Source: Bacteroidales bacterium
Lineage (GTDB): Bacteria > Bacteroidota > Bacteroidia > Bacteroidales > F082
Direction of reading: 5' to 3'
Length of the DNA: 7,073 nt
NCBI GenBank assembly: GCA_029933565.1
Contig: JAOZNY010000153.1
Coordinates: 1 to 7,073, forward strand
Position numbers and translations under genes: made by a program. Below are positions 1 through 6,849 of the stretch, piece after piece. Below the pieces are notes generated by a model that saw only the letters and a program-made list of their open reading frames with translations, was not told the origin of the DNA and did no database searches. Position 1 is the stretch's first letter. Each line of letters starts with the position of its first letter.

Positions 1-2771
1 CTTCCGCCCAGCGTAAAAATTGCCGGAAGACCCAGAAAATGCCAATCGGTATAAATTTCAACTCCTGTAGATTCATAATTTGACCAGTCGGGATGATTCA
101 AATCATTTAAAAAATCGAAAAAAACATGCGAATAAATCCTCTTTAAATAAAGCACCGAGGGCAAAGCAAGATCGGGGTAGATTATCGGGAAGGCATAATC
201 CAGTTTGAAACTCATCATTTCTTCAACATAAATATTATTGTAACCACGTGGCATACTCAGCAAACTTGAATAAGGGTAATTGCTTTTAATAGTTTTTTGA
301 TAAGCAGTATAAACTTTAAAACCACTATGCCTTGAAATTCCCGGAAAATAAAGAAACAATGAAGAATAGAACTGGCTGTTACTCTCTTGCCCAAAAGGAG
401 TATTGCGATAAACAACATTCAAACTTTGCCCCCATTTTGGAAAAATATCGCGCACAGATCTTTTCAATTGGTTATAAACCTGAAACTGATAAGTTAGCGA
501 AGTAAATCTATCGGTACTAAAACTGTAATCGCTGTTTTTGTTCATTTTCAAAAACTTCTGAGTAATACCAACATAGGGCTGCATTCCCCTAACCCATTTA
601 TTTTGTGTAAAATTTAATGGCAACGAAACGCCGGCACTAAGGTTTGTTTCATTAAACCTAACTTCATCATAACGTCCTGTTGAGTCGTTCTCAAAATATT
701 GCCTTCTTCCTGCATACTCCACGCCCAATTTAACCACCGGATACCAACCGTAATAATCATAATTGAATTTAACTTTCCCAGTTTCCTCATTTAAATCGTA
801 ATAGTAGCCAGCTATGGCAACCGATGAACTCAAAATATTTTGCGACAGTAAGTTCACACCTGGCGTAAATGAATAATTGTCGAGATCAACTACTGTTGAA
901 CCCCAGGAGTGAAAATTAAACAAATGCCCTGCCTTTGAATATTTCTCTGTTTTGTAATCATTGTTTGGAACAATGGAATCGTCGAGTATAAAATTGCTTT
1001 TAATACCTAAATCATCAATTGCAAAACCTGTTTTTAAATTTCTGAAATCTACAATTTGATTTTGCTCAGGCTCTGAATTTATTTTCGAAATCCTGTAGCC
1101 ATCAGCAGTGTATTCCGAATAATAAATACTTTCTCCATCCTTTGAGAAAATCAGATCAGAGGCATCGAAACGGGTATTGGTAAGTTTGTAGATGTTTTTT
1201 GTTTTTAAATTTTTAAGATAAATATTATTGGTTTCACCAAATGGTGCGGTAAAAATTAAGTTGCTTCCGTTAAGGGCAGCATATTTAATATCCAAAAATG
1301 AAAACTCATTTAAAAACTCCACTTTCCCATCGTCTAAATTAAAAGCAACAATTGCCTTGCCTTTTTTTCCAACCGCAATACTTACAATTTTTTTATCGTC
1401 GGAAGACCACTGTGGGGTAGTAAGAAACAGATTTTCCTCAGTCGAGAACATTTTAATTACCTCTTCAGTTTTAACATCGACAACAACAATAAAATAATCA
1501 TTCTCCTCTGTTACCTCCACAGCGCAAACCATTTTGCCATCACTTGATAATTGTGGCGCAAAATACCTGCTCTTTTTGCTAAGAGTTTTAGTTTTTGAAG
1601 TTTTATAATTATGGATTTTTATTACCGAATAGTTGCGCATTTCCCAACGTGGATCGTAGGCTTTTTCGTTCCAGCAAACTAAACTATCGTTGGCCGAAAG
1701 CGATTGGTTAAATGAAAAACCCGGAGTAAATATTCGTTTCTCGTTTCCATCCTTGTCAATTGAAACAATTCTTGTAATATCGTCAATACCAGTTTTTAAG
1801 GCAATTATTATTGAATCGTTTATGGCATTGGGGAAGCGATAGTTTGTAAACCATTTATGATCTGGCTGATTAACAAAATAATCCTTTTTTGATTTAAGGG
1901 AATCTTCCTTTTGCCACTTTTCCTGTAAATCATACATTGTTGATTTATAGAGGTCAACTTTTCCTTTTCCATGATATTTTCTAATGGTCGAAGAAAAAGG
2001 CACAATTATGTATGGTTTTCTAGCAGTTTTATTCAGGGCATCGTTCCAAATGCCAACTCCATATTTTGCGTTTGCATTTAAAACTATTTGGTAACCCAAA
2101 GTATAATAATCAGGAGTATAGTTTTTAAAAGATCCCAGATAAGCCTTATCGTAGGAATAAATCTTCTTATCGAGAATTTGTGCTTTCAGATCCATGCTAA
2201 AATCGGGCGACCGCCCCCTCCCACTCCTACTATTTATTGTTTCTGAAAAAACTGCATCGCCCTCAATAAACCAAAATGGCAAGAACAAACCCATAATCGC
2301 AGCAGGTGCCTGTTCGCCAAGAAGAAAATAAAGGCCGCGTGTAAACCCTTGATTCATTTTCTGAATTTGTACTGCATGCCGATACTCGTGAAGTGTTAAC
2401 TGCCTGTCCCACAATTGAGCATAAGTATTTTGGTCGGGCATTTCAAAAAAGTCGGCATGAAATGGCGTTGGCGAAACCATTGCGTTTGAAGTGGTAGTAC
2501 GGTTATGGAGTACTATTTTAAATTTCTTTGTCTTTTCCAAATACGGTTTACTAATTGCTAAACGCGAAAACTCAAGCAGGTTGGCATATTCACTAGCATT
2601 AGTTTCGTAGCCTTTCGGGAAAATTATTTGAAAGTTATCAGTATTTATCTGTTTCCATTTTACACTTGCCGGATCCTGACCAAGAATATAATACTGGGCT
2701 GATAAGTTGACAGCACTTATGCTTACTATAATTAGTATTAATGCAAACTTCAGATAACTGTAAACCTTCAT
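1..2771 (-). CDS. Outer-membrane fusion protein: gluzincin metallopeptidase, TolB-like propeller and Omp85-like barrel (partial, C-terminus off the window)
   Basis: I translated this frame from the ATG at 2769-2771 to the left edge: 923 codons with no stop. Residues 1-25 look like a signal peptide (hydrophobic 9-21, cleavage after LSA before Q26; no lipobox Cys). Residues 30-270 form a metallopeptidase domain: zinc motif HEYRH at 128-132, then FWFIEGDA with E170 as the likely third ligand, and a helical continuation near 219-245. This is the gluzincin (peptidase MA-like) pattern, with a longer spacing than in M1 peptidases. Residues 300-600 carry PD40/TolB-like blade motifs, such as PQLSSDGK (406-413), PQWSSDDK (453-460) and SKDGESIYY (543-551). 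From about 616 (HLFNFHSWG) to the end, alternating aromatic strands indicate an outer-membrane barrel, with RDIFPKWGQ (774-782) and MPRGY (840-844). The latter resembles the lumenal RG[FY] motif of Omp85 proteins. Only the last strands should be missing. The first ATG after the upstream stop fits the signal peptide. It starts 23 bases after the hemolysin III-like gene, so they are probably cotranscribed. Zinc peptidase activity and propeller are well supported; substrate and topology are unknown. No gene name is recognised. Confidence 0.88.
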   Translation of the reverse strand, partial: MKVYSYLKFALILIIVSISAVNLSAQYYILGQDPASVKWKQINTDNFQIIFPKGYETNASEYANLLEFSRLAISKPYLEKTKKFKIVLHNRTTTSNAMVSPTPFHADFFEMPDQNTYAQLWDRQLTLHEYRHAVQIQKMNQGFTRGLYFLLGEQAPAAIMGLFLPFWFIEGDAVFSETINSRSGRGRSPDFSMDLKAQILDKKIYSYDKAYLGSFKNYTPDYYTLGYQIVLNANAKYGVGIWNDALNKTARKPYIIVPFSSTIRKYHGKGKVDLYKSTMYDLQEKWQKEDSLKSKKDYFVNQPDHKWFTNYRFPNAINDSIIIALKTGIDDITRIVSIDKDGNEKRIFTPGFSFNQSLSANDSLVCWNEKAYDPRWEMRNYSVIKIHNYKTSKTKTLSKKSRYFAPQLSSDGKMVCAVEVTEENDYFIVVVDVKTEEVIKMFSTEENLFLTTPQWSSDDKKIVSIAVGKKGKAIVAFNLDDGKVEFLNEFSFLDIKYAALNGSNLIFTAPFGETNNIYLKNLKTKNIYKLTNTRFDASDLIFSKDGESIYYSEYTADGYRISKINSEPEQNQIVDFRNLKTGFAIDDLGIKSNFILDDSIVPNNDYKTEKYSKAGHLFNFHSWGSTVVDLDNYSFTPGVNLLSQNILSSSVAIAGYYYDLNEETGKVKFNYDYYGWYPVVKLGVEYAGRRQYFENDSTGRYDEVRFNETNLSAGVSLPLNFTQNKWVRGMQPYVGITQKFLKMNKNSDYSFSTDRFTSLTYQFQVYNQLKRSVRDIFPKWGQSLNVVYRNTPFGQESNSQFYSSLFLYFPGISRHSGFKVYTAYQKTIKSNYPYSSLLSMPRGYNNIYVEEMMSFKLDYAFPIIYPDLALPSVLYLKRIYSHVFFDFLNDLNHPDWSNYESTGVEIYTDWHFLGLPAIFTLGG

Positions 2772-2794
2772 TTTTCAAAAATACCAAAAACTAT

Positions 2795-3442
2795 TTACTG
2801 AGGTAAAACATATTTGAAGACAGCTACAAAATGTGCAAAACTGCCAAGTAGCACCCAAATATGAAATATGGCATGATTATATGGCATTTTGTTTAAAAGG
2901 TAAAAGCCTGCTCCTATCATATAAGAAACACCTCCGCCTATCAGCCAATACAGTCCTTCAGGGGGAAGGTTCTCATTCATGGGTTTTATTGCAATAATTA
3001 TTATCCAGCCCATTAGCACATAAACTATTGCCGACATCACATCGTACTTACCCGTAAAGAAAAGTTTAAAAACAACGCCAGCAATTGCCAATCCCCAAAT
3101 AACACCAAGCAAACTCCAGCCCCAAGGCCCCCTGAGCGTAACCAGTAAGAAAGGTGTATAAGTTCCGGCTATGAGCACATAAATTGCCGAATGGTCAAAA
3201 ATATTTAATCGCTTTCTAAGTTTTGGGCTTCGGGCACTGTGAAAAAGCGTTGAAGCAAGGTAAAGCGTAACCAAACTAAAACCGTAAATACTAAAACTCA
3301 CAATATGCCAAGCATCGCCATAAAGACTTGCATAAACCACTAAAAGCACAAGAGCAGCAATACTAAGTAAAAAGCCAAGCCCATGAGTAATTACATTTAA
3401 TATTTCTTCAGTTTTAGGATACTGTCGCGGTTCGGTTTTCAT
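2795..3442 (-). CDS. Hemolysin III / PAQR family seven-helix membrane protein
   Basis: This 215-residue protein matches the bacterial hemolysin III (YqfA/COG1272) branch of the PAQR family in length and motifs. It has about seven hydrophobic helices (near 17-39, 46-67, 85-103, 110-128, 134-152, 164-183, 191-210). The family residues are present: E13, N16 and H20 before and in helix 1, S64 with H68 (STLFH) at the end of helix 2, FDHS with D83 before helix 3, GTYTPF at 93-98, and HAIFH with H190 and H194 at helix 7. The Ser, Asp and three His residues form the predicted zinc site of the CREST superfamily, whose members include ceramidases and adiponectin receptors. A lipid amide or ester hydrolase activity in the inner membrane is therefore plausible, but bacterial members are poorly characterised and the name 'hemolysin' is historical. 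The start is ATG, with no clear ribosome-binding site. A terminator for the preceding gene lies upstream, so it should have its own promoter; the peptidase-barrel gene follows 23 bases downstream. Confidence 0.92.
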   Translation of the reverse strand: MKTEPRQYPKTEEILNVITHGLGFLLSIAALVLLVVYASLYGDAWHIVSFSIYGFSLVTLYLASTLFHSARSPKLRKRLNIFDHSAIYVLIAGTYTPFLLVTLRGPWGWSLLGVIWGLAIAGVVFKLFFTGKYDVMSAIVYVLMGWIIIIAIKPMNENLPPEGLYWLIGGGVSYMIGAGFYLLNKMPYNHAIFHIWVLLGSFAHFVAVFKYVLPQ

Positions 3443-3464
3443 AAGCAGATATTTATTTTTAAAC

Positions 3465-3483
3465 TAAACATATTTGATGTCAA
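3465..3483 (-). promoter_or_regulatory. Weak promoter candidate for the hemolysin III unit
   Basis: Because the terminator at 3500-3532 ends the upstream unit, a promoter is expected between it and the ATG at 3442. On the minus strand the interval contains TATGTTTA (3465-3472), one base off the Bacteroidota -7 consensus TAnnTTTG. It also contains a perfect TTGACA (3478-3483), which is too close to pair with that box. No correctly spaced -33 element is visible, so this is only a candidate based on location and one box. Confidence 0.2.
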
Positions 3484-3499
3484 TTTGTTGCCTAAGAAT

Positions 3500-3532
3500 A
3501 AAAAAAACCGCCATGTTTTATACACAGCGGTT
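3500..3532 (-). terminator. Intrinsic terminator downstream of hemD
   Basis: Read on the minus strand, the sequence forms an 11-bp stem: AACCGC continuing into TGTGT pairs with ACATG followed by GCGGTT, with two G-U wobbles inside. The loop is ATAAA. The stem runs directly into a tract of eight T (3507-3500). The stem begins 33 bases after the hemD stop codon. This is a textbook Rho-independent terminator. It separates the DUF4271-hemD unit from the hemolysin III unit. On the plus strand the hairpin is followed by a broken A/T stretch, so it is unlikely to work well in that direction. Confidence 0.85.
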
Positions 3533-3565
3533 ATTAAAATATTTTTCCGAAGCCCTAAGTATGAA

Positions 3566-4324
3566 TTACTTTTTCTTCCTTTTATTGGCATTAATAATAA
3601 ACTCTTCAACTGCCATTGTCATTGATGGGGCTGTTTTTGTCGGCGCCGGAATATTAAGTTTTAATCCTGCACCGGCAATTGCTTTTTTAGTGGTTGGACC
3701 AAATCCGGCAATTACCTGATCATTTTGCTCATAATCAGGGAAATTTGATTTCAGTGATTCTATGCCGGCAGGGCTAAAGAAAATCACCATTTCATATTTC
3801 TCAATATCAACTTTAGAAAGATTACTTGGTACAGTCCTATACAAAATTGCCCTAGAATAATCTATCTTTTCATCATCAAGCAATTTGAACATATTCTGAT
3901 TATTGATATCAGAGGTAGGAACAAGAAACTTTTCTTCATTGTTCTTAACAATCAATTCCATCAAATTGGCAAAAGTCTGCTTACCATAAAAGATTTTCCT
4001 TTTGCGGTATTGCACATACTTTTGAAGATAGTAGGCTGTAGATTCCGAGATACAGAAATATTTTAAAGAGTCAGGCACTTCAAACCTTAATTCTTTTGAC
4101 ATTCTAAAAAAATGATCAACAGCATGCTTACTTGATAAAATTACTGCTGTATGATCATTAAATGTTCCTTTTGACCTCCTGTAGTCCTGAGCCGATACAC
4201 CTTCAATTTTAATAAACTGATGAAAATCGATGTTCAGTTTATGAGTTTTGCACAATTCACCATACGGCGACTTTTCAAGGTCGGCAGGTTTTGGTTGAGA
4301 TACTAAAATGTTCTTAATCTTCAC
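3566..4324 (-). CDS. hemD: Uroporphyrinogen-III synthase (HemD)
   Basis: The protein (252 residues, cytoplasmic, no signal or membrane segment) fits the divergent Bacteroidota form of HemD, which closes hydroxymethylbilane into uroporphyrinogen III with inversion of ring D, in heme and siroheme synthesis. Two Rossmann-like halves are visible. Family-like stretches are the N-terminal strand ILVSQPKP (6-13), VILSSKHAVDHFF (61-73), ISESTAYYLQKY (92-103), VPTSD (135-139), LYRTVP (161-166), IFFSPAGIESL (181-191), GFGPTTKKA (207-215) and APSM (232-235). HemD sequences diverge strongly, so the call rests on this series of motifs rather than one catalytic residue. The tail ends in a run of basic residues (KRKKK). 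The start is GTG: an in-frame TAG lies three codons upstream, no in-frame ATG occurs before codon 75, and the ILVSQP strand must be included. DUF4271 lies 54 bases upstream, a frequent pairing in this phylum, and a strong terminator follows. Confidence 0.85.
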   Translation of the reverse strand: MKIKNILVSQPKPADLEKSPYGELCKTHKLNIDFHQFIKIEGVSAQDYRRSKGTFNDHTAVILSSKHAVDHFFRMSKELRFEVPDSLKYFCISESTAYYLQKYVQYRKRKIFYGKQTFANLMELIVKNNEEKFLVPTSDINNQNMFKLLDDEKIDYSRAILYRTVPSNLSKVDIEKYEMVIFFSPAGIESLKSNFPDYEQNDQVIAGFGPTTKKAIAGAGLKLNIPAPTKTAPSMTMAVEEFIINANKRKKK

Positions 4325-4328
4325 TTTG

Positions 4329-4332
4329 TCCT
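4329..4332 (-). promoter_or_regulatory. Shine-Dalgarno-like AGGA before the GTG start of hemD
   Basis: On the minus strand AGGA lies four bases before the GTG at 4324-4322. Most other starts in this window show no such motif, as is usual for Bacteroidota. It supports GTG as the true start, although a four-base spacer is short and the match could be chance. Confidence 0.35.
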
Positions 4333-4378
4333 ATTTTTTGTTCTCAATTATTCCTATTTATATTATCCCTCATTTTAC

Positions 4379-5185
4379 CTACAACACTTCAAAAACTTGG
4401 TTTTCCAGCGTTTTAAGCAATAACAACAAGGGTATAATTTCGAGCGTGCAAAGATATAAAATAATATGAAACCAAGAAAACTTTGAAACTCTTATACCAA
4501 TTGCTACAGTAAAAATCCAACGGCTAATCACAAAAAGCATAAATACTAGAGCACTCAGGTATAAAAAAATATTTGATTGGGTATAAATTGAAAAAAGCAG
4601 TAAGGGTAGTAAAATTAAGCCTAAACCTTTTTCCATACTGTTATAAAGTCTATTCTGCTCTACAGCCAACTCAATGGTTTTAAAAATAAATCCCGATGCC
4701 ATTATGGAAATATACCTAAGCACAATAAGAAAAATAACACTCAGTACAATCAAATAAAAAGAATTCCATTCAATTTTAACAATTAACAAATTCGGAAAAA
4801 CATTATTTATTATCATAAATATCAATAATGACGAAACCACAAAAAAATTCAAATAAAGTAATGTATTTACTATAAGCCCTGATTTGTTTCCTGCCGAATC
4901 CCAATTACGTCTGAAATGATTAGTAGTAATGGATTTAAAATTACTTACTAATACATCAGGAGCAAAATACCATATTGATGCAATGAAAAATAATAACACT
5001 AATAAAACTACAGTTGTAAGATATGTATTGGGATTTACAATTAGTTCCGGGTTTATTTCAATATTTGTCTTGCTTGCAATAAAACTAATTGTATCCTGTG
5101 CCTTAACAAAAGATGAATCAGGTTCAAATATTGTAATTTGATCCATATAATTATACTCAAACATATGTTTAAGACTATCAGTCAT
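4379..5185 (-). CDS. DUF4271 domain-containing multi-pass inner-membrane protein
   Basis: This 268-residue protein has a soluble N-terminus of about 53 residues and then roughly six hydrophobic segments (near 54-74, 104-127, 141-160, 187-201, 205-226, 238-257). The C-terminal segment FHIILYLCTLEIIPLLLLLK (239-258) is the hallmark I associate with DUF4271, a family largely restricted to Bacteroidota. The position directly upstream of hemD, in the same direction and with 54 bases between them, is the usual neighbourhood and supports the call. The function is unknown. The first ATG was taken as the start, preceded by the purine-rich GAAGA; in-frame ATGs at codons 8 and 14 are alternatives that would not change the membrane part. 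The interval to hemD shows no hairpin, so the two are probably one transcript. It is divergent from the porin gene. Confidence 0.8.
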   Translation of the reverse strand: MTDSLKHMFEYNYMDQITIFEPDSSFVKAQDTISFIASKTNIEINPELIVNPNTYLTTVVLLVLLFFIASIWYFAPDVLVSNFKSITTNHFRRNWDSAGNKSGLIVNTLLYLNFFVVSSLLIFMIINNVFPNLLIVKIEWNSFYLIVLSVIFLIVLRYISIMASGFIFKTIELAVEQNRLYNSMEKGLGLILLPLLLFSIYTQSNIFLYLSALVFMLFVISRWIFTVAIGIRVSKFSWFHIILYLCTLEIIPLLLLLKTLENQVFEVL

Positions 5186-5245
5186 TCTTCAGTAATTAAT
5201 TTAGCATTTGTTTTAACCCACAAACAAGCATTAGAAAAACAATAT

Positions 5246-5259
5246 TTGCAAAGTTGCAA
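5246..5259. repeat. Two TTGCAA palindromes, 8-base period
   Basis: TTGCAA occurs at 5246-5251 and again at 5254-5259, separated by two bases. Each copy is its own reverse complement, so a dimeric regulator could bind both. The pair lies about 60 bases before the DUF4271 start, a promoter-proximal place for that unit. No regulator is assigned. Confidence 0.3.
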
Positions 5260-5338
5260 GTTTTTTTCAATTGCTGCAGATTTTTCACATTTTTATATGC
5301 TTAATCATTAAATGAAGCAAAACCCTTAATCCATAGGG

Positions 5339-5354
5339 TGTTAATTATATCACA
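5339..5354. promoter_or_regulatory. Possible CRP/FNR-type operator upstream of the porin-acs unit
   Basis: TGTTA, six bases, then TCACA matches the architecture TGTGA-N6-TCACA of CRP-family sites at nine of ten half-site positions. It lies about 160 bases before the porin start. CRP-type control of acs is well known in Escherichia coli, but whether a Bacteroidota CRP-family protein reads this motif is not shown here, and an AT-rich region makes chance matches likely. Confidence 0.2.
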
Positions 5355-5514
5355 TTTAAGTAACTGAATACCTTAATAATAGTTAACATTATTTTTATTT
5401 AGATTACCCATAAATTAGGCTGTAAGTTCACAAAATTCGTTAGTTAATTGATTATTATTTGTAATATTGTTAACTTAATAACAAAGATAAAAATAATATC
5501 AAATTTTATTAGTG

Positions 5515-6792
5515 ATGATTAAAAAAATACTCTTTTTTTTACTGCTTTCTCCAATATTTGTTTTCAGCCAGGAAAACAACAATTTTGGAATTAAATTTCA
5601 TGGTTTTGTTAAAAGCGATTTGCTTTTCGACTCACGTCAAACTGTAGATGCAAGAGAAGGTCATTTCCTTCTTTTTCCTAAAAATGTAAGTCTCGACCCG
5701 GATGGTGAAGATATAAATGCAAAATCATCATTTAATATGCTTTCAATTCAAACAAGACTAAAGGGTTTTATTACAGGCCCTGATATTGGAAAAATTAAAA
5801 CCTCAGCCTATATTGAAGGTGAGTTTTTCGGGATGATGAATTCCGACATTAATGGTTTTCGACTAAGGCATGCATTTATAAAGTTAAAATGGGAGACAGC
5901 CTCCATACTTGTAGGTCAGTATTGGCATCCAATGTTTGCCACTAAGTGTTATCCAGGTACAGTTTCGTTTAATACGGGTGCACCTTTCCAGCCATTTTCA
6001 CGTAATCCTCAAATTAGGCTCACCAAATCATTCGGTAACTTCAACCTTTTTCTAACTGCCCTGAGTCAGGTAGACTTTGTTAGTACAGGTCCTGATGGAG
6101 CCAGTGCAAAATATCTACGCAATTCAACAGTACCTGCTGTGAATTTTAAAGTAGAATACAATTATAAAAATGCAGATAATAGCAATGAGTTTCTTATTGG
6201 TCTTAGCATAAATTATAAAACTCTTGTTCCAAGGCTACAGACAGACAATGGCTATGCAACATCGCAAACCACTTATAGCACAGCATTTTCAGGCTATGCT
6301 AAATTTAAAACTAAAGCCATCACAATTAAAGCCTATGGGTTTTATGGTGGTGATGCCTATAATTTGCTAATGCTTGGTGGATATGCTGTTACCAAGTTGG
6401 CTGACCCAGCCAAAGATTATGTAGAATATTCGTGTATCAGAAACTCTTCCTATTGGATTGATTTTCAAACCAACGGTAAGGAACTTGCCTGGGGCTTATT
6501 TGGCGGTTACTCAAAAAACCTTGGTTCTTCAAATGAAATTGTAGGTAACGCCTACACCAGAGGAGCCGATATTGACTTTCTCTACCGTGTATCGACAAGA
6601 TTAATTTGGAACATACAAAAATTTCGCCTTGCTCCAGAACTGGAATATACAGCAGCGGCTTATGCAACAAACATGGGGTTAATAGGTGGTAGAACTACCG
6701 AAATCTTGAATATCGACAAATATGGAAAAGTTACAGAATCAGAACTCGTTGGGAATTTTAGAGTTTTGATTGGTTTCTATTATTTTTTCTAA
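5515..6792 (+). CDS. Porin-like outer-membrane beta-barrel protein, DcaP-like
   Basis: The protein (425 residues from the ATG at 5515) has a clear signal peptide, residues 1-18, with cleavage before Q19 (VFS-QENN). The rest is alternating barrel sequence that ends in YYFF, the terminal aromatic signal recognised by the BAM machinery. The pattern EGEFFG (101-106), FRLRHAF (115-121), LVGQYWHPMF (132-141), FNTGAPFQPFSRNPQIRL (152-169) resembles DcaP-type trimeric porins (E-x-DFFG, LRLRHA, GQ-x-W, R-x-PQIR). DcaP channels are linked to uptake of carboxylates, hence a possible role in passing small organic acids. The GTG at 5512 immediately before ATG is in frame but less likely to be the start. 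No Shine-Dalgarno sequence is seen. Acetyl-CoA synthetase follows after 57 bases with no terminator between, which suggests one transcript and supports acetate or a related acid as substrate. The barrel call is firm, the DcaP relation moderate, the substrate inferred. Confidence 0.82.
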   Translation: MIKKILFFLLLSPIFVFSQENNNFGIKFHGFVKSDLLFDSRQTVDAREGHFLLFPKNVSLDPDGEDINAKSSFNMLSIQTRLKGFITGPDIGKIKTSAYIEGEFFGMMNSDINGFRLRHAFIKLKWETASILVGQYWHPMFATKCYPGTVSFNTGAPFQPFSRNPQIRLTKSFGNFNLFLTALSQVDFVSTGPDGASAKYLRNSTVPAVNFKVEYNYKNADNSNEFLIGLSINYKTLVPRLQTDNGYATSQTTYSTAFSGYAKFKTKAITIKAYGFYGGDAYNLLMLGGYAVTKLADPAKDYVEYSCIRNSSYWIDFQTNGKELAWGLFGGYSKNLGSSNEIVGNAYTRGADIDFLYRVSTRLIWNIQKFRLAPELEYTAAAYATNMGLIGGRTTEILNIDKYGKVTESELVGNFRVLIGFYYFF

Positions 6793-6849
6793 TACGGAAA
6801 ATTAAATTATCTAATTATTTAAATATCTATCATCTAAAATTTATTTATC

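Larger units (their letters stand above)
5186..5514. promoter_or_regulatory. Divergent intergenic region between DUF4271 and the porin gene
   Basis: These 329 bases hold no gene that I can support. The region is strongly AT-rich and must contain the promoters of both the leftward DUF4271-hemD unit and the rightward porin-acs unit. I found no well-spaced pair of Bacteroidota promoter boxes for either direction. The closest plus-strand sequence is TATTATTTG at 5453-5461, one base too long between TA and TTTG. Visible structure is limited to a TTGCAA doublet, an ACCCT/AGGGT inverted repeat (5322-5326 and 5335-5339), three TCACA half-sites in one orientation, and GTTAAC twice (5382-5387, 5469-5474). 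Confidence 0.6.

Noticed and set aside
1228..1497. 89-codon open frame on the plus strand
   Set aside because: It is antisense to the large peptidase-propeller-barrel gene, whose frame is continuous and rich in recognisable motifs; the antisense product has no family features.
1820..2005. 61-codon open frame on the minus strand
   Set aside because: It is an out-of-frame shadow inside the same large gene; the main frame reads through without a frameshift.
3474..3719. 81-codon open frame on the plus strand
   Set aside because: It spans the hemD terminator and runs antisense to the hemD C-terminus; the hydrophobic stretch is a by-product of the complementary strand.
4929..5141. 70-codon open frame on the plus strand
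   Set aside because: It is antisense to the N-terminal part of the DUF4271 gene and lacks any recognisable feature.
5322..5339. ACCCT/AGGGT inverted repeat as a terminator
   Set aside because: The stem is only five base pairs with an eight-base loop and no T-run follows; at most it is a weak operator.
5482..5489. TATCTTTG on the minus strand, a perfect match to the Bacteroidota -7 box TAnnTTTG, as promoter for DUF4271-hemD
   Set aside because: No TTTG or TTG element lies 19-21 bases upstream of it, and it would give a leader of nearly 300 bases; an isolated match is likely by chance in AT-rich DNA.
5512..5514. GTG codon as the start of the porin
   Set aside because: It directly precedes an in-frame ATG that gives a normal signal peptide; nothing favours the GTG.
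6437..6670. 77-codon open frame on the minus strand
   Set aside because: It is antisense to the porin gene; the porin frame shows signal peptide, barrel strands and terminal aromatic residues.
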